Below are positions 1-8,318 of a stretch of DNA of 64,000 nt, one piece after another. Positions within the stretch are counted from its first letter, which is position 1. Each line of letters starts with the position of its first letter. The DNA lies in assembly GCA_002344795.1 (NCBI GenBank), contig DDUM01000064.1, positions 17,359 to 81,358 of the forward strand, read 5' to 3'. Under the pieces are notes generated by a model. The model saw only the letters and a list, made by a program, of their open reading frames with translations. It ran no database searches and had not been told where the DNA came from. This DNA comes from Flammeovirgaceae bacterium UBA2338. GTDB lineage: Bacteria; Bacteroidota; Bacteroidia; Cytophagales; Cyclobacteriaceae. A program made the translations under genes and the position numbers.

Positions 1-1527
1 AACAAGGACATTTACCAATTCTTTGCTGAAACAGTTAACGCTGGAGTATATGCTCAGGAGCAAATAGGGTTTAATGATCATATATTTGTAACACTGGGTG
101 CTCGTTTGGATGCACACAGTGCGTTTGGTTCTAACTTTAATGCACAGTTTTATCCAAAAATTGCAGCATCTTATGTTGTTTCTGATGCACCCTACTGGCC
201 TGGAAATATAGGCCCTATTAGCACGTTACAATTCAAAGGATCTTTTGGTCAATCTGGCCTTCAGCCAGGGACATTTGATGCCTTGACAACATACGGAGCG
301 ATTGCCTCTACAAATGGTGCTGGTATCAGGCCTCAAAACTTAGGTAACCCTGATTTGAAACCTGAAGTATCTTCAGAGTTGGAAGTGGGTACAAGTATTG
401 GTTTGTTAGACGGTAAATTGACCTTTGAAGCAACTTATTGGGACAGAACAGTTAATGATGCACTTTTTGCACAGCAGTTCCCACCGTCTGGTGGATGGAG
501 AGGAGCACAGCTTGTAAACATCGGAGAGCTTGCTGCGAAAGGGTTGGAATTGAATATCAACGCTACCGTAGTAAATACAGGTGACCTTAAAGTAGAATTG
601 TTTGCCAATGCAGCCTACTTAAATGAGGAAGTGATTAGTTTAGGTGGTGCTCCTCCAGTGAAAGTGGGTGGCAGCTATCCAAGATACAGAAACTTCCTGG
701 TGGAAGGTTATTCTCCAGGAGCCAACTTTGGTGTGAAATTGCTTGATGTTCCAGATGGCTTCTTGCCATTGGATTATAATAGTGATGGAAATCCTGATTC
801 AAGGGCGGAGGTTGTAAGTTATTTAGGATCGTTACCTACGGGGGCTTCTTTGCCCACGACCACTTCTATTGTAATGCTAGATAACAATTATGTTACAAAA
901 GGAGAACAATCCGTTTCCGGGCATTTCTTGGGTAAGACAACACCAGATTGGCAAGGATCGATTGGTGGTACTGTTACATGGAAGAATTTTTTGCTACGGA
1001 CTAATTTCGAATACCGTGCTGGTAACTACTATGTAAATAACCTTACGGCAGCTTTCCGTCAGGCTAATGGTACTATTGGCCGAAACCTTCCTAACTCTGC
1101 GCGTGTAGAGAGAGATTACTATACGGGTGGAGTTGATGCTAATTTCAATCCACAAAATAGTGGTGAAGTGAGAACTGCAGCTGTAGAAGAATGGGTAAAT
1201 GATATTCTTGCCCTAACTCCCTTCGCTGGATTAAACACTATTGAAAAAGCTGACTTTGTACGGTGGAGAGAATTAAGTTTAACATACAGATTCCCAACTT
1301 CATTTACTGATAAATTGGGATTGACAAGCGGATCATTTACAACATCTGCTAAAAACCTGGCTCTCTTTACAGGCTATTCTGGTGCTGACCCTGAAATCAA
1401 CGTTTTGGGTAGAGGGGGAGATGGAAATGCTAACAGTAACACTGATCAAAATTTTGGTCAGGGAATTGAAGCATTTGGATGGGCCATTCCAACAACAGTT
1501 ATTTTCACGTTAAAAGTTGGATTCTAA
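1..1527 (+). CDS. SusC-family TonB-dependent outer-membrane receptor, C-terminal part (5' end outside window)
   Basis: The frame is open from the first base of the window, so the gene begins upstream and only about 508 C-terminal residues are seen. These are beta-barrel strands of a SusC/RagA-type receptor: alternating aromatic/polar strands, the NPDLKPE motif typical of the SusC barrel, a WQGSIGG strand, and a C-terminal strand ending in Phe (TVIFTLKVGF) as barrel proteins recognised by BAM do. The gene is followed after 2 bases by a SusD-type lipoprotein, the standard SusC-SusD pair that imports an oligomeric nutrient across the outer membrane. The plug domain, the carboxypeptidase-like N-terminal domain and the promoter are not visible, and the substrate cannot be inferred because no degradative enzyme or sensor is in view. 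Confidence 0.93.
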   Translation, partial: NKDIYQFFAETVNAGVYAQEQIGFNDHIFVTLGARLDAHSAFGSNFNAQFYPKIAASYVVSDAPYWPGNIGPISTLQFKGSFGQSGLQPGTFDALTTYGAIASTNGAGIRPQNLGNPDLKPEVSSELEVGTSIGLLDGKLTFEATYWDRTVNDALFAQQFPPSGGWRGAQLVNIGELAAKGLELNINATVVNTGDLKVELFANAAYLNEEVISLGGAPPVKVGGSYPRYRNFLVEGYSPGANFGVKLLDVPDGFLPLDYNSDGNPDSRAEVVSYLGSLPTGASLPTTTSIVMLDNNYVTKGEQSVSGHFLGKTTPDWQGSIGGTVTWKNFLLRTNFEYRAGNYYVNNLTAAFRQANGTIGRNLPNSARVERDYYTGGVDANFNPQNSGEVRTAAVEEWVNDILALTPFAGLNTIEKADFVRWRELSLTYRFPTSFTDKLGLTSGSFTTSAKNLALFTGYSGADPEINVLGRGGDGNANSNTDQNFGQGIEAFGWAIPTTVIFTLKVGF

Positions 1528-1529
1528 AT

Positions 1530-2897
1530 ATGAGGACTATGAAAAATAAAAAAATATATAAATCAAAATTGTTAAAGGTATTAACCTTATTGTTGGCATT
1601 TACTGTGTTTTCATGTAGTGACTTACTGGATGCAGAAAACCCAAATAGTTTGGTAGAAGCCGATTTATCTAATCCTGCTGCAGCAAGGCCCATGGCTAAT
1701 GGTTCGCAGGCAGCTGTAACTCGGGCTATTGGTAATCTATTGACACCATACTCTATCTCGTCTGATGAGATGGTATGGTCTGGATCAAGAGATGACTGGC
1801 AGCAACTTAACTTTGGTCAACTATCTGACTTTGCTAATGAGTTTACTGATGCCGCTTTCTTTTATACTGGAGAAGGAAGATGGTGGTCTGACGTAGTAAT
1901 CTCTCGAATTGAAGGTTTTCAGGCAGACGGATCGTTAATAGCTGGGGATGAACTGGCGTTGGCACGTGCCTATCTTTATGGTGCGACCATGTACATCACT
2001 ATAGCAGATATGTATTCGGACTTTGCTATCTCTGACAAGTTAGAGTCAGGTCCGGCAATTGGTCCTGCTAATATGGTCGGTTTTTACGATGTGGCTATTG
2101 GTTATTTGACCAAAGCGATTGCATTAAATCAATCCTCCATGACTGGGCAGTTGCAAGCAATGTTAGCAAGAGCGCATTGGAGTAAAGAAGCCTGGACTAA
2201 AGCAAGAAACAGAAATGCAGCTACAGCTTTGATCAATAATGCTGCTGCTGTTACTGCGGCCAATGCAGCACTTGCAGCGGAGGCAGCTACAGCTGGTAGT
2301 GCTTCTTTCGTTTTGGAGGTGGACAGTAGCACACCTGATGTCATCAACGGATTACCTATTGGTAGTGAAGTAAATGACAGAAAAGAGCAGCGTTTGTCAG
2401 ATCTTTACATTATTGTTGATCCAACAACAGGTAATACTGTAAAGGATATTTCAAGTGGTGATCCTGCCCTAAGCATTAGCTTAATGGATCCAATTGACGG
2501 TATCCCTGATCCTGTATTGTACAATACAGTTGTTGAGTTTGTAACATCGGCAATCTATCCAGACTTTACACAGACATCTGATAGAGAAATGTATTTGATT
2601 CTTGCAGAAGCAGCACTTGCAGCAAACAACACTGCCGGTTTTGCTACAAACATAAATGCTTTGCGTGCAAAAGATGGTTTGACGCCATGGGATCAAATAA
2701 CTCCTCAGGTACCAGCGTTGGATCTTTTGAAGCATGAGCGTAGAGTTAACTTGTACCTTCAAGGTAGAAGATTGACAGACCATTACAGGTTTGATGAAGA
2801 TTCTCCTTATTGGATTCCTTCAAGTGATGCAGCTAATGCAGTTACTTTCTTTCCTATTGGGATTTCAGAAGTACGTGCTAATACTTTGATTAATTAA
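1530..2897 (+). CDS. SusD/RagB-family nutrient-binding outer-membrane lipoprotein
   Basis: Predicted surface lipoprotein of about 455 aa that caps the upstream SusC barrel. The N-terminus is basic, followed by a hydrophobic segment (LLKVLTLLLAF) and a lipobox ending in Cys (TVFSCSD). The C-terminal third has the SusD signature: a helical TPR-like pair (REMYLILAEAALAAN), NINALRAKDGL, then LLKHERRVNLYLQGRRLTDHYRF. The longest frame starts inside susC at 1479; ATG 1530 is preferred because it puts a lipoprotein signal at the N-terminus and follows the susC stop by 2 bases; ATG 1539 is equally possible. An Ala-rich stretch around residues 215-255 looks like an insertion in the helical domain. A strong terminator follows. 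Confidence 0.93.
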   Translation: MRTMKNKKIYKSKLLKVLTLLLAFTVFSCSDLLDAENPNSLVEADLSNPAAARPMANGSQAAVTRAIGNLLTPYSISSDEMVWSGSRDDWQQLNFGQLSDFANEFTDAAFFYTGEGRWWSDVVISRIEGFQADGSLIAGDELALARAYLYGATMYITIADMYSDFAISDKLESGPAIGPANMVGFYDVAIGYLTKAIALNQSSMTGQLQAMLARAHWSKEAWTKARNRNAATALINNAAAVTAANAALAAEAATAGSASFVLEVDSSTPDVINGLPIGSEVNDRKEQRLSDLYIIVDPTTGNTVKDISSGDPALSISLMDPIDGIPDPVLYNTVVEFVTSAIYPDFTQTSDREMYLILAEAALAANNTAGFATNINALRAKDGLTPWDQITPQVPALDLLKHERRVNLYLQGRRLTDHYRFDEDSPYWIPSSDAANAVTFFPIGISEVRANTLIN

Positions 2898-2920
2898 TTA
2901 TTAGTTTACTTTTAAATTTA

Positions 2921-2949
2921 AAGCCGGCTCATTTTGAGTCGGCTTTTTT
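2921..2949 (+). terminator. Rho-independent terminator after susD
   Basis: AAGCCGGCTC and GAGTCGGCTT pair around a short ATTTT loop, followed by a T run. It closes the SusC/SusD unit and lies between convergent genes, so it may also stop the carotenoid operon arriving from the other side, although the T tract is better on the plus strand. Confidence 0.85.
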
Positions 2950-3006
2950 ATTAACTGGAATGTGATTTGGTTCGATAGAAATAAAGAAATGATTTGTCAG
3001 TAGGAA

Positions 3007-3705
3007 TTATTTCTTGCGATCCCTGGCCTGTAGCCATTCAAACAGGGTGACGTTCATAAGAATGAGCAGCATTCCATAGAATATATCTTCTACTGGAATA
3101 GTACCTAATCTTAAACCAAGGTTTTCTGTATCGTTGTACCAAACCACTTGCCCTTCTATGCCCGTTCCGGTGAGTATTCCGTTTACAATAAAGAAGGGGA
3201 TAAGAATGAAAAGATAGGTAATGTAAAATTGGGTGAGATAAGCAGGCTTTAACTTAAAGTGAATATATAGTAAAAAGAGTGCGCTCAGTAATGATGTTGT
3301 AGCTGTATACCAATGCTGAATGTTGATAGTACCAACAATTATAAATAACAGTATTAGTATGAGCGTAATCTTATTGGCTGTGGATCTCTGGAATTTGTTC
3401 TTTGAAAAGTGGCCAACAGCCTCATAACTAAATACACATGCGTATGGGATACATATAAAAAAAAGAATTTCTTCTATGGGTAAGCTATATAAATAGATAC
3501 CTGTAAGATATTCTGGATTGAACCCCCAAATACCCATTCGGGTGAACCATTCGTCCCAAATCAAAAAGAACACCCCTGGAAGAAGTATTGCTGGCCATAA
3601 GTATTTCCATTTTTTTGAAAAGTTAGCTTTGGGATGGAAACTAAAAAGGAATGGCAGTGAAACAGCAGCCAGGTCGATGATAAGATATAAGTATTTTGAA
3701 TTCAA
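3007..3705 (-). CDS. crtYcd: Fused heterodimer-type lycopene beta-cyclase (CrtYc-CrtYd), integral membrane
   Basis: Predicted 232-aa polytopic membrane protein with about seven hydrophobic segments and two copies of the lycopene cyclase domain. Copy one carries WDEWFTRMGIWGFN and PIEEILFFICIPYACVF; copy two carries VWYNDTENLGLRLGTIPVEDIFYG. The P-(I/V)-E-(E/D) pairs are the expected acidic residues of this family. It converts the psi ends of lycopene into beta-rings, giving beta-carotene. The start is a TTG placed 2 bases after the crtZ stop, and no ATG lies before the first domain, so translational coupling to crtZ is likely. It is the last gene of the photolyase-SRPBCC-crtZ-cyclase unit. 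In Actinobacteria the two halves are often separate genes; here they are one. Confidence 0.93.
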   Translation of the reverse strand: MNSKYLYLIIDLAAVSLPFLFSFHPKANFSKKWKYLWPAILLPGVFFLIWDEWFTRMGIWGFNPEYLTGIYLYSLPIEEILFFICIPYACVFSYEAVGHFSKNKFQRSTANKITLILILLFIIVGTINIQHWYTATTSLLSALFLLYIHFKLKPAYLTQFYITYLFILIPFFIVNGILTGTGIEGQVVWYNDTENLGLRLGTIPVEDIFYGMLLILMNVTLFEWLQARDRKK

Positions 3706-3707
3706 GT

Positions 3708-4202
3708 CTATTGTGTCTCCTTTCGCTCTTTGCGTAGTTTGAAATCCTTTGGCTCGTATTTCTTTGGTGCGTATAAGAATCCAAATGCTTCACAGCCTTC
3801 TTTGCTGTGTTTACTATGATGAATATAATGTGCATTGATCATTCTCTTTAAATATCGACTTCTCTTTTTTGGTCTCCATTTAATGCGTTGATGAACAATA
3901 AAGTCGTGAAAAATGATATAAAAAATGCCGTAACAAAGAATTCCTAAACCTACTGCCAATAAATACGGGTTGTAGGTCACTATACTTGCATAGTAAAATA
4001 GACCAATGGATGGCAAACTGAATACAACAGCAAACCAATCATTTTTTTCTAGAGTGTGATCATGCACTTTATGATGTGATTTATGCCACACCCAAAGTAC
4101 ACCGTGCATGATGTACTTGTGCGTAAACCAGGCTACAAATTCCCAAAAGAGAAAAGTGACAATTACTATGCCTGCACAAATTAAAATGGTAATCCAATCC
4201 AT
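3708..4202 (-). CDS. crtZ: Beta-carotene 3-hydroxylase (CrtZ, fatty-acid-hydroxylase-like di-iron membrane enzyme)
   Basis: 164-aa protein with membrane segments and clustered histidines of the CrtZ family: HKYIMH, HKSHH, HDFIVHQR and HYIHHSKH, which would bind the di-iron centre that hydroxylates beta-ionone rings at C3 and C3'. With the adjacent lycopene cyclase this predicts zeaxanthin as end product; no ketolase (CrtW) is in the window. The gene lies 6 bases downstream of the SRPBCC gene and 2 bases upstream of the cyclase start, so it is co-transcribed with both. Length is normal for the family. Confidence 0.93.
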   Translation of the reverse strand: MDWITILICAGIVIVTFLFWEFVAWFTHKYIMHGVLWVWHKSHHKVHDHTLEKNDWFAVVFSLPSIGLFYYASIVTYNPYLLAVGLGILCYGIFYIIFHDFIVHQRIKWRPKKRSRYLKRMINAHYIHHSKHSKEGCEAFGFLYAPKKYEPKDFKLRKERKETQ

Positions 4203-4208
4203 ATATTA

Positions 4209-4685
4209 TTAATGGGTGCTTAAATTGTTCCTGGTGTCAAAAAAGGATGCCAATACCTTATGCCTGTAATTGAAAATAGCATTTACCTGTCTCCCTACAA
4301 AAAGCCAATGCACTAGCCTTCCCAATACCCCAAAAGGAATAACATAATTAACTTCATCAATCATCTCTACACCATCTTTTGTTCCCTTGAAGTGATGCTG
4401 GTGATGCCATAATTTATAAGGGCCAAAGCGTTGTTCATCGATGAAATATTGTAAATCCTTTACGTGCGTTATTTCAGTTATCCAGTTCATACGTATGCCC
4501 GGTAGTACTTTGATTTTGTAGGCAATGATTTGCCCTGCGTATGTCGTTTTTCCGCCCGATAAATATTGAATATCAAATCCCATATCAGAAGGTGTAATCT
4601 TACCTAGATTCTTTGGGCTGCTGAAGAATTCCCAGGCCTCCTCCAGGGTAATAGGCAACACCTGTTTGCGTTTAAGATTGTACAT
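4209..4685 (-). CDS. SRPBCC/START-like ligand-binding protein
   Basis: A 158-aa single-domain SRPBCC (Bet v 1-like) protein: LEEAWEFFSSPKNLGKITPSDMGF at the N-terminus, central strands with YAGQIIAYKIKV and MNWITEITHV, and a C-terminal helix (RQVNAIFNYRHKVLASFF). Such genes sit beside photolyases in many bacteria and are often named 'cell division inhibitor', but no function is established. The upstream in-frame TTG at 4700 would add five residues; ATG 4685 is preferred because it starts directly at the first strand. It lies 48 bases after the photolyase and 6 bases before crtZ. A role in binding a hydrophobic ligand such as a carotenoid would fit the context but is inference only. Confidence 0.85.
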   Translation of the reverse strand: MYNLKRKQVLPITLEEAWEFFSSPKNLGKITPSDMGFDIQYLSGGKTTYAGQIIAYKIKVLPGIRMNWITEITHVKDLQYFIDEQRFGPYKLWHHQHHFKGTKDGVEMIDEVNYVIPFGVLGRLVHWLFVGRQVNAIFNYRHKVLASFFDTRNNLSTH

Positions 4686-4733
4686 TTTCACAACAATCAA
4701 ACACCTGGTTACTCAAATTGTTCTTGATTTTAA

Positions 4734-6038
4734 TTACTTATTTTGAAGGGCTTTTTTATAGGTGTTCAGGGCTCGTTTTCTGGCAAAAGAATGATCCACC
4801 ATGGGCTTTGGGTATTGATTAGTGCCTAACTCAGGAACCCATTTTTTAATGTAAGTCAGCTCCGGGTCGAATTTTTCGGTTTGCAGGTAGGGGTTGAATA
4901 CTCTGAAATAAGGTGCTGCATCACATCCTGAGCCAGCTGCCCATTGCCACCCACCATTATTGGCAGCCAGATCAAAATCAAGCAGTTTTCTGGCAAAATA
5001 GGCCTCTCCCCACCTCCAGTCGATGAGTAGATGCTTAACCAAAAAACTGGCTACAATCATTCTCACTCTATTGTGCATGAAACCCGTTGCATTTAATTCA
5101 CGCATACCTGCATCCACTATTGGATATCCTGTCTTACCATCACACCAGGCCTGAAACTCTTCCGGATTGTTTCTCCACTCAATTCTATCATACGCAGGTT
5201 TGAAGGCCTGATTTACATTGGGGAAGAGCCATAGAATCATATGGTAGAAATCCCTCCAAATTAATTCATTGAGCCACGTTTCATTTTTCATAACCGCTTC
5301 GTTCACAAGCTGCCGGATGCTAATTGTTCCAAATCGGAGATGGACACTCAGTTTCGAGGTTCCGGCTATTCCGGGGTAGTCTCTGCTCTTGTGATAGTCT
5401 TGGATGACTGATGACCTGATGATTCGAGGGGGAAATTCAATTTTAGTAGGTAAAAATCCTATTTCTTTTAGGGTTGGTAGTGAAAGAGGTGCGACCTTGA
5501 TAAGGTTATCAAAATATTTTTTAGTGGGATATCCTTTGTAATCGTTTGCTGTAAGTTTGGCTTTCCATCTCTTGCTATACGGAGTAAAGACCGTATAAGG
5601 TGTGCCGTCACTTTTGAGTATATCTTCTTTTGCAAAGATTACCTGGTCTTTATAGATTTTAAATGGAACATCTTTAGCAGTGAGTACTTGCGCAACTTTG
5701 TTATCCCGTTGTATGGCATAGGGCTCGTAGTCTTCATTGGCATAGACTGCTTTTGGGGTATGTGATTTAAAGAATTTGACTGGGGTGGTATGCACAACCA
5801 ATAACGTACTTCCAACCTTTTCTAACTCACTTTTCAGGTTGTGTAATGTTTGGTGTATAAAACTTATTCGTGAATCATTCTTATCTTCCAGTTTGGAAAT
5901 AATTTTTTTATCATAAATAAATAGGGGCAACACATTCGTATTCTGTTTTAATGCAAAATAAAGTGCAACATTATCGCTAACCCGGAGATCCCTTCTGAAC
6001 CAAAATATAGTGACTTTATTGATGGTTTGGATTGACAT
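4734..6038 (-). CDS. phrB: Deoxyribodipyrimidine photo-lyase / cryptochrome family flavoprotein
   Basis: 434-aa protein with the N-terminal alpha/beta antenna domain (TIFWFRRDLRVSDNVAL, residues 10-26) and the C-terminal FAD domain: GTSKLSVHLRFGTIS, LNELIWRDFYHMIL, GKTGYPIVDAGMRELNATG, MHNRVRMIVASFLVKH, then DFDLAANNGGWQWAAGSG. The N-rich and WQW motifs are those of class I CPD photolyases, which split cyclobutane dimers using blue light. First gene of the block that also encodes CrtZ and the cyclase, as in other light-induced carotenoid regulons. Its 247-bp upstream region is shared with a divergent outer-membrane protein gene and contains several TGTTTA words, see the regulatory entry. Confidence 0.95.
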   Translation of the reverse strand: MSIQTINKVTIFWFRRDLRVSDNVALYFALKQNTNVLPLFIYDKKIISKLEDKNDSRISFIHQTLHNLKSELEKVGSTLLVVHTTPVKFFKSHTPKAVYANEDYEPYAIQRDNKVAQVLTAKDVPFKIYKDQVIFAKEDILKSDGTPYTVFTPYSKRWKAKLTANDYKGYPTKKYFDNLIKVAPLSLPTLKEIGFLPTKIEFPPRIIRSSVIQDYHKSRDYPGIAGTSKLSVHLRFGTISIRQLVNEAVMKNETWLNELIWRDFYHMILWLFPNVNQAFKPAYDRIEWRNNPEEFQAWCDGKTGYPIVDAGMRELNATGFMHNRVRMIVASFLVKHLLIDWRWGEAYFARKLLDFDLAANNGGWQWAAGSGCDAAPYFRVFNPYLQTEKFDPELTYIKKWVPELGTNQYPKPMVDHSFARKRALNTYKKALQNK

Positions 6039-6084
6039 TTTAGTGTGTGATTATCAGTTATTTACGGATTTTTATCCATTTTAC

Positions 6085-6217
6085 TGTTTACTTAACAACA
6101 ACATCGCGGATACAAGAATTGTTTTGTTTATATAGTGATTTCTGTGAGGCAGTAAATATGAAAATACCTACTTGTTTAAACATTGATCAATTAAATTCAA
6201 TATGCACCTGGTGTTTA
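6085..6217. promoter_or_regulatory. Cluster of TGTTTA/TAAACA words in the photolyase divergent promoter region
   Basis: In the 247-bp gap between photolyase and the divergent gene, TGTTTA occurs at 6085-6090, 6125-6130, 6173-6178 (inside the palindrome TGTTTAAACA, 6173-6182) and 6212-6217. Read in the photolyase direction these are TAAACA, which fits the TnnACA half-site pattern I recall for CarH-type MerR proteins. The same word recurs in front of the ECF sigma gene. The region is AT-rich, so chance is possible. Confidence 0.35.
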
Positions 6218-6248
6218 TTGGAATACTTATCTAATTGTTATATTCTTG
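6218..6248 (+). promoter_or_regulatory. Candidate Bacteroidota promoter for the outer-membrane protein gene
   Basis: ATTG (-33-like, TTG at 6218-6220), 20 bases, then TATTCTTG at 6241-6248, one mismatch from TAnnTTTG. It lies 38 bases before the ATG at 6286. Prediction only. Confidence 0.4.
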
Positions 6249-6285
6249 CGCGACTTTAAAATTGACGAAACTTTTAAGATAAAAT

Positions 6286-7011
6286 ATGAAGTATAAATTA
6301 TTTACATCCATTACTTTTTTATCATTGATATTTCTTGTGAATGTTGTGTATGCACAGGATGATCAGAGTGATCGCTCTGGACTGTCCTATGGAGCCAGGA
6401 TAGGAGCTACAGTAAGTAATTTTTCTAACGAACAACCGCATACCAGTGCCAAACTTGGTTTGTTGATAGGTGGAGTTGTTGAATACGGATTTTCTGATAT
6501 TTTGTCAGTACAGGCGGAACCATCTTACATGCAACAGGGGGGGCGTTTTGTCAGGTTTTCAGATGATACTCGATTTGGCTCTGATGGATCATTATTCGAT
6601 TTATACACTACAAATTCGGATGTAACGCTTCATACTTTGGATTTGCCTATATTGGCAAAATACTGGTTACCAAAATTTGGTGACATCCAGCCAAACATTG
6701 TGTTGGGCCCAGCCATTAGTTACACACTTGGTGCTTCCAATGTGTATCAAACTACTTATTACTACAACCAAACGTTTACTACTGCCAATGCTTATCGAGA
6801 AGAGAGGAGCCAATACGAACCTTTTCAAATGGGGATAACCGGGGGATTTGGCGGAGAAGTGAGCTTGGGCACCAAGCGGCTACTAATTGACTTCAGGTAT
6901 CGATATGGAGTAACCCCTGTAAAAAAGGGTTATAGTTATATAGATATTTTCACCGTGCAGGGTGACCTGCGTACTCACTCTGCTTATGTAACAATTGGAA
7001 TAGGACTTTAA
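6286..7011 (+). CDS. Outer-membrane beta-barrel protein (PorT-like/OMP_b-brl_2 type)
   Basis: 241-aa protein with a cleavable signal peptide (hydrophobic core FTSITFLSLIFLVNVVYAQ) and eight or so predicted amphipathic strands. The SGLSYGARIGATVSNF opening, GLLIGGVVEYGFSDILSVQAEPSYMQQGG, LDLPILAKYWLP and PNIVLGPAISYTLG are hallmarks of the porin-like family of Bacteroidota. No enzymatic motif is seen, so the role is structural or transport. It is divergent from the photolyase and 39 bases upstream of a lipoprotein gene, with which it probably forms a two-gene unit ending at the terminator at 8266. Confidence 0.88.
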   Translation: MKYKLFTSITFLSLIFLVNVVYAQDDQSDRSGLSYGARIGATVSNFSNEQPHTSAKLGLLIGGVVEYGFSDILSVQAEPSYMQQGGRFVRFSDDTRFGSDGSLFDLYTTNSDVTLHTLDLPILAKYWLPKFGDIQPNIVLGPAISYTLGASNVYQTTYYYNQTFTTANAYREERSQYEPFQMGITGGFGGEVSLGTKRLLIDFRYRYGVTPVKKGYSYIDIFTVQGDLRTHSAYVTIGIGL

Positions 7012-7050
7012 TAATTAAATTTTAAATCAACTTTACTTTAACAATAACCA

Positions 7051-8250
7051 ATGATGAAACACAAGTTTAAACTGTTTACGGCTGGCCTCATGATAGGATT
7101 GATGACGCTATCCATATCATGTAAGGAACAATTTACAGAAGAAGAAGCACTGAAAGCCCAGCAACTGGTTGACTTTGCACTTCATGTATATAATGAAAGT
7201 TCACCAGAAAGGGCTCCCGTATCTGGTGCAACGGTGACCTTTATTCAGGGAGGCAGCAAAATGGAGGCTACTTCTGATGAAAGTGGTGTGGCTTTATTTC
7301 CTGGTGTAAAATTTGGCGGTTTCGTATTGACGATAGCTGCGGAAAATTTTACTTCATTAACTTATGATGATGAGATCTATTCTGATGATTTCCGCACTAC
7401 ACAACAAACGTATTCTATAGGAATCTATTCATTGGCAGATGAGTCTTTGGCTACCATTAAAGGAACGGTAAGGATTGACACCGATTTAACCAATGATACA
7501 CCTGAAACAATTGAAGGAATCACACTTCGTTTCAGAAGTAATTTGAATTATGGAAGCAAGGTTTTTATGGCCACAACCGATGCCAATGGAAATTATGAAG
7601 TGAAAGTACCTGTAAGCCAGTATGGATCTTATGTATATGTCCAGTACCCCGATATTTTGGTAGGCCAGAAGATTGCTTTTAACAAATTAGCTTCAGATCC
7701 ACTTAACTTCCCTAAGGTGCTTCCTAAAACAGAAACCATAGAGACTCTATTTGCAATGTACACTGGTGGCGGTATTCTTAATAACTATAATAATTATCCG
7801 GTATATGGAGTTAATCCGATTTATGCCATTGCCGATCCCGCACCAACAGGACAGACAACTGCTGTGATCAATTATGTTTATACCAATGCCGATGGTGAGA
7901 TTGAAGATATAAATTTTAGCACAGGTGGAGACTACACGGGTGATGCAGATGGCAAAGTAAATGTAACCTTCACTTCATTATTGGGTGGTTCAGGAGCTAC
8001 TCTTGAGATTACTTTAGGAGATCAAACTAACTTAAGTAGTGCGTACAATGAAAATGGTACAGCGACTATCAATTTGGTAGGAGGATCAGGCTACCCGGAT
8101 GACAGCTATAGTTTGAATAGGGTCAACTACCGGAACCCATCATTGAATTCTTCAAATAGAGAGAATAATTTTTACTTGTACCCTGGTACAATCACGTTCA
8201 ATAATCCTGATTATGGAACGGGTGTTTCTCGTCCAAATGACTTGAATTAA
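7051..8250 (+). CDS. Putative lipoprotein with two carboxypeptidase-regulatory-like (beta-sandwich) modules
   Basis: 399-aa protein. The N-terminus is a lipoprotein signal (GLMIGLMTLSISCKEQ, Cys at about residue 24); ATG 7054 is an equally good start. Residues about 45-110 (SGATVTFIQGG...SDESGVALFPGVKFGGFVLTI) and about 135-200 (IKGTVRIDT...TTDANGNYEVKVPV) look like transthyretin-like carboxypeptidase-regulatory domains. The C-terminal half is Gly/Asn/Thr-rich with repeated short strands (GGSGATLEITLG, LVGGSGYPDDSY), probably surface exposed. No catalytic signature is seen. Together with the barrel gene before it, it separates the two halves of the carotenoid region and could be an inserted envelope cassette. 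Confidence 0.75.
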   Translation: MMKHKFKLFTAGLMIGLMTLSISCKEQFTEEEALKAQQLVDFALHVYNESSPERAPVSGATVTFIQGGSKMEATSDESGVALFPGVKFGGFVLTIAAENFTSLTYDDEIYSDDFRTTQQTYSIGIYSLADESLATIKGTVRIDTDLTNDTPETIEGITLRFRSNLNYGSKVFMATTDANGNYEVKVPVSQYGSYVYVQYPDILVGQKIAFNKLASDPLNFPKVLPKTETIETLFAMYTGGGILNNYNNYPVYGVNPIYAIADPAPTGQTTAVINYVYTNADGEIEDINFSTGGDYTGDADGKVNVTFTSLLGGSGATLEITLGDQTNLSSAYNENGTATINLVGGSGYPDDSYSLNRVNYRNPSLNSSNRENNFYLYPGTITFNNPDYGTGVSRPNDLN

Positions 8251-8265
8251 TTATTGAAAAATCAT

Positions 8266-8300
8266 GAACAAAAAAGGCTCTCATCGGGAGCCTTTTTTGT
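8266..8300. terminator. Bidirectional terminator between the lipoprotein and idi
   Basis: AAAAAAGGCTC and GGAGCCTTTTTT form a stem around a short TCATCG loop, with A and T tracts on both sides. It lies between the ends of two convergent units and can serve both. Confidence 0.88.
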
Positions 8301-8318
8301 TTTGTCTATTTTAAAACG

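Noticed and set aside
2129..2347. 72-aa Ala-rich minus-strand frame inside susD
   Set aside because: Shadow of the Ala-rich helical insertion on the coding strand; no independent support.
6047..6259. 70-aa frame in the photolyase divergent gap
   Set aside because: Residue make-up is not protein-like (many Cys, Ile and Tyr without pattern), it covers the predicted promoters of both neighbours and has no start context.
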